Part shown: piece by piece, positions 37,301-45,317 of the stretch
Layout: every line of letters starts with the position of its first letter
Position numbering within the stretch: position 1 is the first letter of the stretch
Source of the DNA: Segatella hominis
GTDB lineage: Bacteria; Bacteroidota; Bacteroidia; Bacteroidales; Bacteroidaceae
Length of the DNA stretch: 64,000 nt
NCBI RefSeq assembly: GCF_019249725.2
Contig: NZ_CP137559.1
Span: 3,681,001-3,745,000, forward strand
Direction of reading: 5' to 3'
Translations under genes and position numbers: made by a program
Notes under the pieces: generated by a model
Told to the model about the DNA's origin: nothing
What the model saw: the letters and a program-made list of their open reading frames with translations, nothing else
Databases searched by the model: none

Positions 37301-38087
37301 TGTCTTCCTGGATACTTTGGTGAAGTATGGACAGCTCTACCAGCGTGAACAGCAGGAAGCTGTGACTTCTCTCTTCGGTGGAGAGGAAGCGGTAGAAATT
37401 GCAACTCCTCCTATTCCTAAGGGAGAGCCATGGAGCACGATCGAGAAATTGAATAAGGAACGTGAACTGGTAGGTATTTATCTGTCTGCTCATCCGCTGG
37501 ATGATTATAGTATCGTTCTCCATTCGATGTGCAATACGCATTGTACAGAATTGGGCGACAAGGAGGCCTTGTCCAAAAAGGCTGAAATTGTCTTTGGCGG
37601 TATCGTTACTGCGCTGAGATCAACGTTTACCAAAACTGGCAAGCCTTGTGGATTTGTAACACTGGAAGATTTTGAGGGCTCCGGAGAATTGGCTCTCTTT
37701 GGTGAAGATTGGGGACAATGGCGTGGTATGCTTGTAGAAGGAAGTACAGTCTATGTTACTGCAAAATGCGCTCCAAGATATGCCAATAGTAATTATCTGG
37801 AATTCAAGATCAGCAGTATTGATTACATGCAGACGATTAAAGAAAACCGTATCGAGAAATTGACGATTACGCTGGATAGTGATATCGTTGATGATACAGT
37901 TATCAATGATTTCAATACGATGTTGAAAGATGATCTGGCAGGGAAAACTCAATTGTATTTTCAGATACATGATGTGGAGAGCAATACCTTCATCATGTTC
38001 CGGGCGCAAGATAAGACTGTCAATGTGGGCAAGGAACTGATACAATATATTGAGGCGCATCCTAAAATGTCATACCATATCAATTAA
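34374..38087 (+). CDS. dnaE: DNA polymerase III subunit alpha
   Basis: Catalytic subunit of the replicative polymerase. 1237 residues. PHP domain at the N terminus (HLHVHTQYSILDG; AVTDHGVMFG near 41), polymerase palm with PDIDTDFDDDGR near 475 containing catalytic aspartates, VGPGRGSAAGSVVAYC near 428, fingers around 600-800 (YRPGPMDYIPSFIARKNG near 721), helix-hairpin-helix region near 900 and a C-terminal OB fold (about 1040-1130). The catalytic residues look intact. trxA follows 64 bp downstream on the same strand. Confidence 0.97.
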   Translation: MEDFIHLHVHTQYSILDGQSKIPHLVDKAIKDGMKGMAVTDHGVMFGIKELTDYCGKVNKGRKKEGLEPFKPIIGCEMYVAHRRKEDRDKNRGDMSGYHLIVLAKNYNGYKNLIKLVSNSWVDGYYMRPRTDRADLEKYHEDLIVCSACIAGEVPKKILDGDIEGAREACEWYHHLFGDDYYLELQRHKVPDDPRILANRETYELQQRANKVLIEFAKEYGIKLICTNDCHFEDKETAEAHDHLLCLATGKDLDDPNRMRYSKQEWFKTREEMNEVFSDIPEALSNTLDIYNKVEIYSIDHGPIMPFFPIPETFGTEEQLREKVSEEDLYKEFTSDENGENQLPPEEGQKVIDRLGGYDKIYRIKFEAEYLKHLAYEGAKKLYGDPLPENVDEHVNFELHVMKTMGFPGYFLIVSDFIRAAREELGVVVGPGRGSAAGSVVAYCLGITKIDPLKYDLLFERFLNPDRVNLPDIDTDFDDDGRGKVLRWVMDKYGHENCAHIITYGSMATKNSIKDVARVEKLPLDKANALCKAIPDRLPDGAKMNLTNAIKYTPALRDAEFSTDPRESNTIKYAKMLEGTIRGTGIHACGFIICRDPISNWVPVSTADDPDFPGLKTAVTQYDGHVIESTGLIKMDFLGLKTLSELKEACKVVKQTLGEDVDLDTIPIDDALTYELYQRGQTIGTFQFESPGMQKYLRELKPTVFEDLIAMNALYRPGPMDYIPSFIARKNGQEEIRYDIPCMEKYLKDTYGITVYQEQVMLLSRQLANFTRGESDALRKAMGKKKKDIVDAMKPKFIKQGQENGHDPAILEKIWGDWEKFASYAFNKSHATCYSWVAYQTAYMKAHYPAEYMAALMTRRFSQITEITKLMEECQSMNIKTLGPDVNESYRAFGVNEHGEIRFGLSAIKGMGAPAADAIVAEREKNGAYKDIFDFAQRVDFSNVNRKAFESLALSGGFDSFGIPREDFFAKDSKGNVFLDTLVKYGQLYQREQQEAVTSLFGGEEAVEIATPPIPKGEPWSTIEKLNKERELVGIYLSAHPLDDYSIVLHSMCNTHCTELGDKEALSKKAEIVFGGIVTALRSTFTKTGKPCGFVTLEDFEGSGELALFGEDWGQWRGMLVEGSTVYVTAKCAPRYANSNYLEFKISSIDYMQTIKENRIEKLTITLDSDIVDDTVINDFNTMLKDDLAGKTQLYFQIHDVESNTFIMFRAQDKTVNVGKELIQYIEAHPKMSYHIN

Positions 38088-38151
38088 TAAAATTGGCATA
38101 CGGTTTGCAGTAAGACATATCATATTTATAATAATATTAATATAGAATAAA

Positions 38152-38466
38152 ATGGAAGTAACAATTACAAATGACAATTTTGAGAGCTACAAGAATGGTG
38201 AGCTCCCATTGGTAGTAGATTTGTGGGCAACATGGTGCGGTCCTTGCCGCCAGATTGCTCCTATTGTTTCTGAACTCGCCAACGAGTATGATGGCAAGTT
38301 GGTAGTAGGTAAGTGTGATGTTGAGGAGAATGATGACATTGCCATGGAATTCGGTGTTCGCAATATCCCTACTATCTTGTTCTTCAAAGGTGGTGAGTTG
38401 GTTGACAAGTTTGTGGGTGCAGCTTCTAAGGCTACCCTTCAGGAGAAGTTCAATTCTCTCTTGTAA
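38152..38466 (+). CDS. trxA: Thioredoxin
   Basis: 104-residue cytoplasmic thioredoxin with the active site WATWCGPCRQIAP near residue 26 and the cis-proline segment RNIPTILFFKGGE near 72. No signal peptide. Placed directly after dnaE and closed by a hairpin at 38522-38563. Confidence 0.97.
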   Translation: MEVTITNDNFESYKNGELPLVVDLWATWCGPCRQIAPIVSELANEYDGKLVVGKCDVEENDDIAMEFGVRNIPTILFFKGGELVDKFVGAASKATLQEKFNSLL

Positions 38467-38521
38467 TACTTGAATAGTAGTACGCCTTTCATAAGATAAA
38501 TAGGCTTGTATAATAAACATG

Positions 38522-38563
38522 AAAGAGGGTGTGTCATCAGTCCATGACACACCCTCTTCTGTT
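38522..38563 (+). terminator. Hairpin terminator after trxA
   Basis: AGAGGGTGTGTCAT (38524-38537) pairs with ATGACACACCCTCT (38544-38557); the T tract (TCTGTT) is weak. Confidence 0.7.
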
Positions 38564-38621
38564 AATCTTCTTTCAGTAAAAGATTTTGAGGCTATTGTTC
38601 TTTTTTCTGAAATTATTATCG

Positions 38622-38629
38622 TACTTTTG
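38622..38629 (+). promoter_or_regulatory. -7 box of the AraC-type regulator gene
   Basis: TACTTTTG matches TAnnTTTG; no convincing -33 box at 19-21 bp. About 85 bp before the ATG at 38714. Confidence 0.5.
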
Positions 38630-38713
38630 CAAGCGTATTTACTTATTTTATAATAATGTATGGCAAAGAAAGATGTCAAAAATACAAGAAAGTAAACAAA
38701 AGATAAGAAGCGT

Positions 38714-39845
38714 ATGGATTCATTATTTCTATTTCAGTTTGCATGCTTCATATTCATGCTCATCAATGCCTTCATCGTGGCACTCTCTCATCTGCATGTA
38801 AGATGGGAGAACAAGCGGTATGAGCGTTCTCGATGGATGATCGTTGCTGCCCTGATAGGACTGGCGATACAATATGTGCTGCAGATGACTTTCGGGTTCC
38901 GTGCTATGCACGATAATTTAGGAGCGGTCGTCAACATCCTCATTTATACCCCATGTTTTTCACTTATCTCCATGGGAATCTACAACATAGAGACCACAAG
39001 TTCCAACCTCAGAAAAATGATATTGATGTGCAGTGGCATTTATGCTGCCATCATTGTGGTCTTTTGCGTGGGTATCAGTCTTCATCATAGCCTGTATATC
39101 AGAGAAGGGCTTTATCTGATGCTGACACTGTTTTGCGTAAGTGTTTTCTATTGCATATACATGATTATTCAGGAGATGATTAGGCGTAAAAATATGTTGG
39201 AGCCAATGGCGGCAACAGACTTGTTGCCTTACGTAAGATATTCGCGTGCAAGTGTAATCATTCTATGGCTCGCAGTTCTTGCTATGCCAGTTGCCACCTT
39301 TTCTACAACCTTATTATATATAGTAGGTCCTACCGTATTGCTTGCCTTGTTGTTCTTCAACCTTACGTTTATCGCTCTCGGCAGCAGTTATATTCCAACA
39401 GAAGAGCTATTGGATAAAGAAGAGAACATTCAACGATGTGGGGGGGGCGAATGGGGAAAAACCTTTACAGCAATTATCTGAAGAACGCAGAAACTTTATC
39501 CAAAACAGTCTTGACCAATGGTGTATGGATTTGGGCTATAAGGATTGTAATGTGAACATGTTGACGCTTTCTCGTACACTTTGTATATCAAAGAACGAAT
39601 TGAGCCTGTTTTTCGATCAATGCCTGCACTCTAGCTTCCGAATATGGCTCAGCGAGATACGTCTCAACGCTGCAAAAAAGATGATGTTGGAATATCCGGA
39701 TTATAGCAACGACATCATTTCAGCCGAGTGTGGATTCTCTTGTCGCACTCATCTTTACCGAATCTTCAAGACAAAAGAAGACTGTTCTCCTACAGAATGG
39801 AGAGACTTCCATTCTACAAATGCAGCACAAAATGACTCAAATTGA
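38714..39845 (+). CDS. Membrane-anchored AraC-family regulator, frame broken at a G8 tract (phase-variable, OFF)
   Basis: The ATG at 38714 opens a frame with seven hydrophobic helices (about residues 4-223) that ends early at 39481 as a 255-residue product. The second half, in the next frame, reads EKPLQQLSEERRNFIQNSLD and then an AraC-type helix-turn-helix (LTLSRTLCISKNELSLFF; HSSFRIWLSEIRLNAAKKMM; DIISAECGFSCRTHLYRIFK) to the stop at 39845. The break lies in eight consecutive G at 39440-39447; loss of one G (or gain of two) joins the halves into a 376-residue protein. Seven-helix sensor plus AraC HTH is a known Bacteroidetes regulator design. It stands at the head of the pilus cassettes, so it probably controls them. 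A sequencing error in the tract is the main alternative. Confidence 0.8.
39440..39447 (+). repeat. Homopolymer G8 at the frameshift
   Basis: Eight G in a row between TGT and CGA codons, precisely at the linker between membrane and DNA-binding domains. Tracts of this length slip readily during replication and are typical phase-variation switches. Confidence 0.85.
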
Positions 39846-39904
39846 GCATAACCATCATTTTGTAAAATACCAAAGAAAAAGCAATTTTTTTATCGAAAAA
39901 CAGC

Positions 39905-39943
39905 CAAAAAGGTGTCGCATTCCTACGAATGCGACACCTTTTT
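39905..39943 (+). terminator. Terminator hairpin, copy A, with alternative pairing partner
   Basis: GTGTCGCATTC (39912-39922) pairs with GAATGCGACAC (39927-39937) around CTAC, with A and T runs on either side. A third arm, TAGGAATGCGACAC (39946-39959), is perfectly complementary to 39912-39925 and would form a competing stem without a T run. Confidence 0.8.
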
Positions 39944-40000
39944 GATAGGAATGCGACACATGAACAGGGAAAAAATGTACCTTCCTTCGTGGAAAAACAC

Positions 40001-40008
40001 TATATTTG
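40001..40008 (+). promoter_or_regulatory. -7 box of pilus cassette A
   Basis: TATATTTG matches TAnnTTTG, only 4 bp before the ATG at 40013. No -33 box is found at the right distance, which would fit an activator-dependent promoter. The same arrangement recurs at 49042-49049. Confidence 0.55.
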
Positions 40009-40012
40009 CAAC

Positions 40013-40258
40013 ATGAAAGAAGTAATAGAAACAATGCCAAGGATTGAATTAGCCCTGATCATCATCGGGGTGTTTGTACTCATATCATGTATTATCTTCG
40101 GATATGCCATGATACATGAGTACAGAATATATCTTGAGAATCATTGGAAGGCTCGCTATAGCTTTCGTGACTTCATCAAGAGAGAACGCTTTTATATCTT
40201 TTTGCTGTTGGCATCCATATTTATCTTGCTGACAAACCTCTTGTATTTTCTGGAGTGA
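40013..40258 (+). CDS. Small membrane protein of the pilus cassette, copy A
   Basis: 81-residue protein with two hydrophobic helices (about 12-34, LALIIIGVFVLISCIIFGYAM, and 60-79, YIFLLLASIFILLTNLLYFL) separated by a basic, aromatic loop. I recognise no family. Copy B (49054-49299) differs by one residue, so selection on the protein is likely. The first ATG sits so close to the -7 box that the mRNA would be leaderless; the internal ATG at 40034 is the alternative start. It precedes the OmpA-family gene by 87 bp. A role in pilus assembly or signalling is guesswork. Confidence 0.65.
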   Translation: MKEVIETMPRIELALIIIGVFVLISCIIFGYAMIHEYRIYLENHWKARYSFRDFIKRERFYIFLLLASIFILLTNLLYFLE

Positions 40259-40345
40259 GTTTCGGCAAGAATGGATGAATTGGCTTTGTGGTGGATACTT
40301 GTCCTGTAATTGGAAATAGTTCCTTACTTTTACGATAAAAAATAA

Positions 40346-41572
40346 ATGAGTGATATGATAAATTATTTGACAACAAAAAATCGATTACTGGTCGCAATGC
40401 TTGCATTTATTCTTCCATTTTCTTTTGCGAAAGCGGAAGTAAAAGAAGATGGAAAGGCAACTTCGCATGGCTGGTACGTCGGTATTGAGGGTGGAATGCC
40501 TTTCGGTTTCTCTACTTTCTCAAGTTTCGGACATGACAAGACGCACCTCGGTTGGGCTGCTGGCTTATATGGGGGCTATCGTTTCAACTCCATATTCTCG
40601 GCAGAGTTATCTGCCAAGTATGGAGAGATGAACTTGTCGGCACAAGACTGCTGCGTAGAACGTAACTATTGGTTGGGTAGCGACGGTGTGCTTTACAACG
40701 CAGGTGTCCTGGGCATGGACAGTTGGGAATATGCCAATCTGAAAAGCCATGTCAGAATGGGCAGATATGGGGCAAGAGTGAACGTTCATCTCCTTGGACT
40801 GTTCCATCAAACAGCTAACAGCCGATGGGATTTGGCAGTTTCACCTCATATATATGCTGTAACGACCAAGGCTGATATCCAGACTATAGCCGATGATGCC
40901 AAGGTAATGAAAGGTTCTACCAACTGGCATTTGGGTTATGGTGCAGACTTGCAGGTGGGTTATCAACTGACCTCATGTCTGAAATTGGGCATCTATTCCG
41001 GTTTGACCCGTCTTACTGGCGAACGTATGGACGGAATGCCAGAACATCTGCATAAGAACAACTTTGTTTGGGAAAGTGGAGTGAGATTGGGGATAAACCT
41101 CTCTAAAAAGAAGAACAAGGTAGCAGAAACTCCATCAGTTCCACAAAAGGAGGTTCTACAACAGGAACCAACTTCTTCGGAGAATGTCAATCAGAAAGAA
41201 ACAGTGGATAAGGCAGAAACAAAAGTTGCTGAACAAGACATAAAAGAATCTGCAAAGGTGACATTCCCTGTCGTTTACTTCGCATTCAACAGTATCGGCA
41301 TCAAGCAGAACGAGCTGTCGAAGCTGAATGGTATCCTACATACATTGAAAGAGAATCCGAACATGAAGGTGACGGTAACAGGTTGGTGTGACACAAAAGG
41401 CAGCGTGGCTGTCAATAAACGTATATCTCGCCAGCGTGCAGAAGCCGTAAAAGCTTGGCTTGTGAAGAATGGCATAGAGGCAAGTCGCATTACTGCCATA
41501 GGAAATGGCAGCGATGACACCCAAGATGCGGATAAGGCTCGCCGAGTAGAGACTAAAGACAATCATAAGTAA
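40346..41572 (+). CDS. OmpA-family outer-membrane protein of the pilus locus, copy A
   Basis: 408 residues. Signal peptide about 1-30 (ending SFAKA), N-terminal beta-barrel region (HGWYVGIEGGMPFGFSTFSS; LGWAAGLYGGYRFNSIFSAE) to about 250, a Lys/Glu linker, and a C-terminal OmpA domain (about 295-400) with TVTGWCDTKGSVAVNKRISR and RAEAVKAWLVKNGI, which binds peptidoglycan. OmpA-like proteins commonly accompany type V pilus genes in Bacteroidales and probably tie the pilus base to the wall. About 95 percent identical to the copy at 49387-50613. The operon continues with the Mfa2-like gene 21 bp on. Confidence 0.88.
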   Translation: MSDMINYLTTKNRLLVAMLAFILPFSFAKAEVKEDGKATSHGWYVGIEGGMPFGFSTFSSFGHDKTHLGWAAGLYGGYRFNSIFSAELSAKYGEMNLSAQDCCVERNYWLGSDGVLYNAGVLGMDSWEYANLKSHVRMGRYGARVNVHLLGLFHQTANSRWDLAVSPHIYAVTTKADIQTIADDAKVMKGSTNWHLGYGADLQVGYQLTSCLKLGIYSGLTRLTGERMDGMPEHLHKNNFVWESGVRLGINLSKKKNKVAETPSVPQKEVLQQEPTSSENVNQKETVDKAETKVAEQDIKESAKVTFPVVYFAFNSIGIKQNELSKLNGILHTLKENPNMKVTVTGWCDTKGSVAVNKRISRQRAEAVKAWLVKNGIEASRITAIGNGSDDTQDADKARRVETKDNHK

Positions 41573-41593
41573 CCCATAAAACACGGATAGAAA

Positions 41594-42487
41594 ATGAAAG
41601 CAAAAAGAAGATTTAATATTTGGTTATGGGTGCTGTTATGCGTCCCATGCCTGTTGGCAAGTTGCGACCATGATGTTCATTCTGATGAGAAAGAAAGCGG
41701 CTTGTCGGTATCGCTCACTTGGTCTGATGAAGCCGACCAAGGTACGGAAGTGAAGGATGTGAAACTCTGGATATTCAATGCCGATGATGGTTCGCTTGTA
41801 GAGGAAAAACATTATGGCAGTGCGCAGGAGGTGGCAAGCCAACGCTTCCAACTCCCAGAAGGAACCTATCGCATCCTGACTACCACCAACCTTACAGAAC
41901 CGTTCTTTATCAACGAACAGACCCGGGCTTTGACCAACTGGAACAATATTCTGATAGGTTTGACCAATCCCAAGGATGTAAGGAACAATGCCTATTTCGG
42001 AGTGACCGACGTGAAGATAGACAACAAGGAAGGCAACTATGTGGTGCAGAATCCTATCAGGAGCGTGCTTGCCGAACTGACCATCATCATCGAGAACATA
42101 CCGAAAGGTACAGAGATGAGTGGCAAGGCTTTAGATGCAGCCTGGAGTCTGTTCCCTACACAGAAGAACAGTGATGGAGACTACGGTTTGCCGAGCATAG
42201 AGCCAACGGAAGTGGAACTCCCTACCCTCCTGGCTACGGAATCAACCCTGAAATCGGAAGTCATCCGACTGATGCCGACCATACAGGGAAGCTCATCCTC
42301 TCATATCTATCTCCGCCTGCTGCTGCCTACCGGGACCTTGCAAGAGTTTGACATCACTGCTCCTAAGATGAATGTAGGAGGAAAGTATGAGCTAAGGTTC
42401 AAGTACGAAGAAATGCAGCCGAAGATGAATCTGGATGCTACCATCAACGGTTGGACGAACCTCAACAATGAAGTAGAAACCAAATAA
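41594..42487 (+). CDS. FimB/Mfa2-like fimbrial anchor lipoprotein, copy A
   Basis: 297-residue lipoprotein with lipobox LLASC (cysteine near 24). Family-like features: SVSLTWSDEADQGTEVKDVKLWIFNADD after the anchor and the C-terminal LDATINGWTNLNNEVE. Mfa2/FimB proteins anchor and cap the base of type V pili, and the place directly before the fimbrillin genes agrees. It differs from copy B (50634-51527) mainly in patches, for example around 41860-41960. Membership of the Mfa2 family rests on recall of pattern and context. Confidence 0.78.
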   Translation: MKAKRRFNIWLWVLLCVPCLLASCDHDVHSDEKESGLSVSLTWSDEADQGTEVKDVKLWIFNADDGSLVEEKHYGSAQEVASQRFQLPEGTYRILTTTNLTEPFFINEQTRALTNWNNILIGLTNPKDVRNNAYFGVTDVKIDNKEGNYVVQNPIRSVLAELTIIIENIPKGTEMSGKALDAAWSLFPTQKNSDGDYGLPSIEPTEVELPTLLATESTLKSEVIRLMPTIQGSSSSHIYLRLLLPTGTLQEFDITAPKMNVGGKYELRFKYEEMQPKMNLDATINGWTNLNNEVETK

Positions 42488-42515
42488 TAATAATAACTTT
42501 TAAAATATTGATAAT

Positions 42516-43415
42516 ATGAAAAAGATGACGAAGTTTTTCGCCCTTGCACTCTTAGCAGGTGCAATGGTTTCATGCAGTACAGAAGATACAACTCCTACAA
42601 CAGCAAATGGTAAGGTAGCCGTGCAGTTTACTGGTGGTATCAGCGTAAACACCCGTGCCAGCGGAACCACTTGGGACAACGGTGACCGTATCGGCATCAC
42701 CGACATCGACAACGATACCCAGTACGGCAACGTGCCTTTCATCCTGAAGAACGGGAAATTTGAGGCAGAAGGAAAGATCATCTATATCGAAGATGCAAAG
42801 CCCCATACTTTCCGCGCCTACTATCCGTACAACGCGGCGGGAGGCATCCTCACAGCCACGACCGATGCCACGGCGCAGCAAAACCAGCCTGCCATCGACT
42901 TCCTCTTTGCTTCAGGAGCTACGGGAGACAAACACAGCCCGGTGGTGAGCTTCACCGACAAAACCGGCAAAGGCGGTGAAAACAACTCCTTCCACCACCG
43001 CATGAGCCAGATAACCCTTACCTTCGAGGCGGGCGACGGCGTGGATTTCAGCGTGGTCAAGCCTAAACGTTACACGCTGGACGGATTGTTACTCACTGGT
43101 ACGTTCAACACGGCCGACGGTCTTGCCACCGCAGACAACGGGGCACAGACCGGAGAACTGGCCATGAATCTGGCAGACGGCAATCTCACGTCATCGATCA
43201 TCCTCTTCCCGCAGACAGTTGCATCCCTGCCGTTGGTTGTGAATTACAAAGGTCAGGAATATCATGCCACACTCACCATGCCCGAAGGCGCACTGCAGGC
43301 GGGCAACAACTATACCTATACCGTCAAGGTACGCAACAAAGTCCTTGAAGTCAGCGAAGCCACCATTGCAAAGTGGAACGATATAGACGGCGGAGAAGTG
43401 GATGCTGACCTGTAA
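42516..43415 (+). CDS. Fimbrillin-family lipoprotein A1 (chimeric)
   Basis: 299-residue type V pilin precursor. Lipobox AMVSC (cysteine near 20), then a propeptide ending SVNTR|ASGTTW near residue 47, where an Arg-specific protease would cut to expose the donor strand. The first 47 codons are almost identical to B1 (51556); beyond the Thr-Arg site the sequence is unrelated and GC-rich. Mature part has two beta domains ending VRNKVLEVSEATIAKWNDID. Fits a shaft or tip pilin. Confidence 0.85.
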   Translation: MKKMTKFFALALLAGAMVSCSTEDTTPTTANGKVAVQFTGGISVNTRASGTTWDNGDRIGITDIDNDTQYGNVPFILKNGKFEAEGKIIYIEDAKPHTFRAYYPYNAAGGILTATTDATAQQNQPAIDFLFASGATGDKHSPVVSFTDKTGKGGENNSFHHRMSQITLTFEAGDGVDFSVVKPKRYTLDGLLLTGTFNTADGLATADNGAQTGELAMNLADGNLTSSIILFPQTVASLPLVVNYKGQEYHATLTMPEGALQAGNNYTYTVKVRNKVLEVSEATIAKWNDIDGGEVDADL

Positions 43416-43449
43416 GATATTAATAATTAATTGATTAGAATGAAGAATT

Positions 43450-45252
43450 ATGAGGCATAGATTATTTATCCCCGCAGCCACCGCGTTGCTGTTCGCCCTC
43501 GCCGCCTGCACACAGGACGAACTGGCTGACGATAGCCGGCTGTCCGAAGGTGAATACCCCGTAGTCATCCATGCCACCGGACTGTCCGTGGAGGCAACGC
43601 CGCAGGCAGCCCCATCAACCCGTGCCGCTGTGGACGGCGACTGGCAGGGCGTCACTTCCGTGGCACTCAAGATGGGCGATGCGGTAAAGGAATACACCGT
43701 AACGGCATCTACCGATTTCAAGAGTGCCACGCTTTCACGTAAGAACGACCCGTACTACTGGACCAGCCGCGACCCGATTACCGTATCGGCATGGTGGCCC
43801 TTCGACAATGCCGACATCACACAGATGCCTGCCGTGAAGGTGGCAGAAGACCAAAGCAAACTGGCTGACTTCCAGAACAGCGACTTCATCTCTGCAGAGA
43901 ACCGGAAGGTGGAATTTAACAATCCGACACTTGAATTTACCCACCGCACGGCACGCGTGACAATCGAACTGAAGCCCGGCACGGGATTCACGAGCGTCGC
44001 TGGTGCCATGGTGAGCCTCGTGAGCCTGTCCGCCGATAACGGCAACCCGACTGCCATCAAGACCTACAACGCAAGCGGCAACACCTACGAGGCACTGACC
44101 GCCCCGCAGACCGTTGCGGCAGGCAAGCCGTTCGTCAAGGTGAAACTCGGCGGCGGCACCTTCTACTTCCGTCCGCAGAACAACGTCGTATTAGAAGCGG
44201 GCAGCCGCTATAAATATACCGTTAAGGTGAACACCACCGGCCTGACGTTAGAGGGCTGCACCATCGGCAGCTGGGCTGACGGCGGCGGCGAGAGTGGCGA
44301 GGCCGAGGATTTGGGCTACATCTACGACAGCAACACCAATACCTACACGGTCTATAACGCCGACGGCCTGATGAATGTAGCCGAATTAGTGAACGGAGGT
44401 AAGACCGACATAAACATTACCCTCACCGCCGACATTGACCTCACCGGCAAAGGCTGGACGCCGATAGGCACAGACTACGACAACTCATACACCGGCACCT
44501 TCGACGGTGGCGGCCATACCATCACGGGGCTGACCGTTACGACAAATGACAAATATGCGGGTCTGTTCGGCTATCTCGGTAATTTCAATAATGGCGCCGC
44601 TACGGTGAAGAATGTGGTGATGGAGGGCATACAGATAACATGCAATCACAGGTTGGGTTATGCCGGCGGCGTGGCAGGATATAGCTGGGGCACCATTGAA
44701 AACTGCTCGGTGTCGGGCAGCATTAGCGGCACGGTGAGCGTCGGCGGTGTGGTGGGTGTTCAAAGGGACCGTCCCATCACCGGATGCAGTTCCTCTGCCA
44801 CAGTGAAGGGAATGGTCCAGGTCGGCGGCGTGGCAGGTCAGACGATTTTTGGTGCCACCTTGACCGCTTGCTATGCCACAGGCAACGTGATCATAGAAAT
44901 AGACCGCACAGAGAATATCTCTGGCGGCGGTCTGGTAGGATTCAACGACGGAATAAGCCTCCTTTCCTGCTATGCCACGGGCAACGTAACCAGTACGGGT
45001 AGTAGCACTGGCTATGTACATATCGGCGGCTTTTTGGGAGATAACTACATTACCTTGACCGCCTGCTATTGGAAGAACAATCATGAACAAGGTATCGGCT
45101 ACAATAGGGAAAGCACCAAAGTCACGAAGGTGGACGGCTCTGTCGTTACCTGGAAGAACGCCGTTGATGCCATGAACACCGCTTTGCAGAACGCTGGTTC
45201 AAAGTGGCGTTACGAACTTAACGGAACATTGCCTACCTTGAAGAAGCAGTAA
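43450..45252 (+). CDS. Fimbrillin-family adhesin A2 with GLUG repeats
   Basis: 600 residues. Lipobox ALAAC near residue 19, Thr-Arg site PSTR|AAVDGDW near 57, fimbrillin domains to about 285, then from about 310 a series of GLUG-type repeats (AGGVAGYSWGTIENCSVSGS; GGVVGVQRDRPITGCSSSAT; GGGLVGFNDGISLLSCYATG) that form a beta-solenoid. The C terminus ends WRYELNGTLPTLKKQ. Such a solenoid on a pilin suggests a tip adhesin. The last 0.89 kb is nearly identical to that of A3. Codon use is GC-rich compared with flanking genes. Confidence 0.85.
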   Translation: MRHRLFIPAATALLFALAACTQDELADDSRLSEGEYPVVIHATGLSVEATPQAAPSTRAAVDGDWQGVTSVALKMGDAVKEYTVTASTDFKSATLSRKNDPYYWTSRDPITVSAWWPFDNADITQMPAVKVAEDQSKLADFQNSDFISAENRKVEFNNPTLEFTHRTARVTIELKPGTGFTSVAGAMVSLVSLSADNGNPTAIKTYNASGNTYEALTAPQTVAAGKPFVKVKLGGGTFYFRPQNNVVLEAGSRYKYTVKVNTTGLTLEGCTIGSWADGGGESGEAEDLGYIYDSNTNTYTVYNADGLMNVAELVNGGKTDINITLTADIDLTGKGWTPIGTDYDNSYTGTFDGGGHTITGLTVTTNDKYAGLFGYLGNFNNGAATVKNVVMEGIQITCNHRLGYAGGVAGYSWGTIENCSVSGSISGTVSVGGVVGVQRDRPITGCSSSATVKGMVQVGGVAGQTIFGATLTACYATGNVIIEIDRTENISGGGLVGFNDGISLLSCYATGNVTSTGSSTGYVHIGGFLGDNYITLTACYWKNNHEQGIGYNRESTKVTKVDGSVVTWKNAVDAMNTALQNAGSKWRYELNGTLPTLKKQ

Positions 45253-45255
45253 ACC

Positions 45256-45284
45256 GTTGCGGGCGGAAAAGTTACGCCCGCAAT
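45256..45284 (+). other. Hairpin after A2
   Basis: TTGCGGGCG (45257-45265) pairs with CGCCCGCAA (45275-45283). No T run; it may slow read-through or protect the 3' end. A related hairpin follows A3 at 47007-47035. Confidence 0.6.
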
Positions 45285-45317
45285 GGAAAGAACCAGAGTA
45301 ATAAAATAACAGATATT

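Noticed and set aside
36342..37541. 399-codon minus-strand ORF
   Set aside because: Antisense shadow of dnaE.
39342..39845. Independent 167-residue AraC protein
   Set aside because: Its first 35 codons are the wrong frame of the membrane domain; the HTH part is better explained as the second half of a frame-shifted gene.
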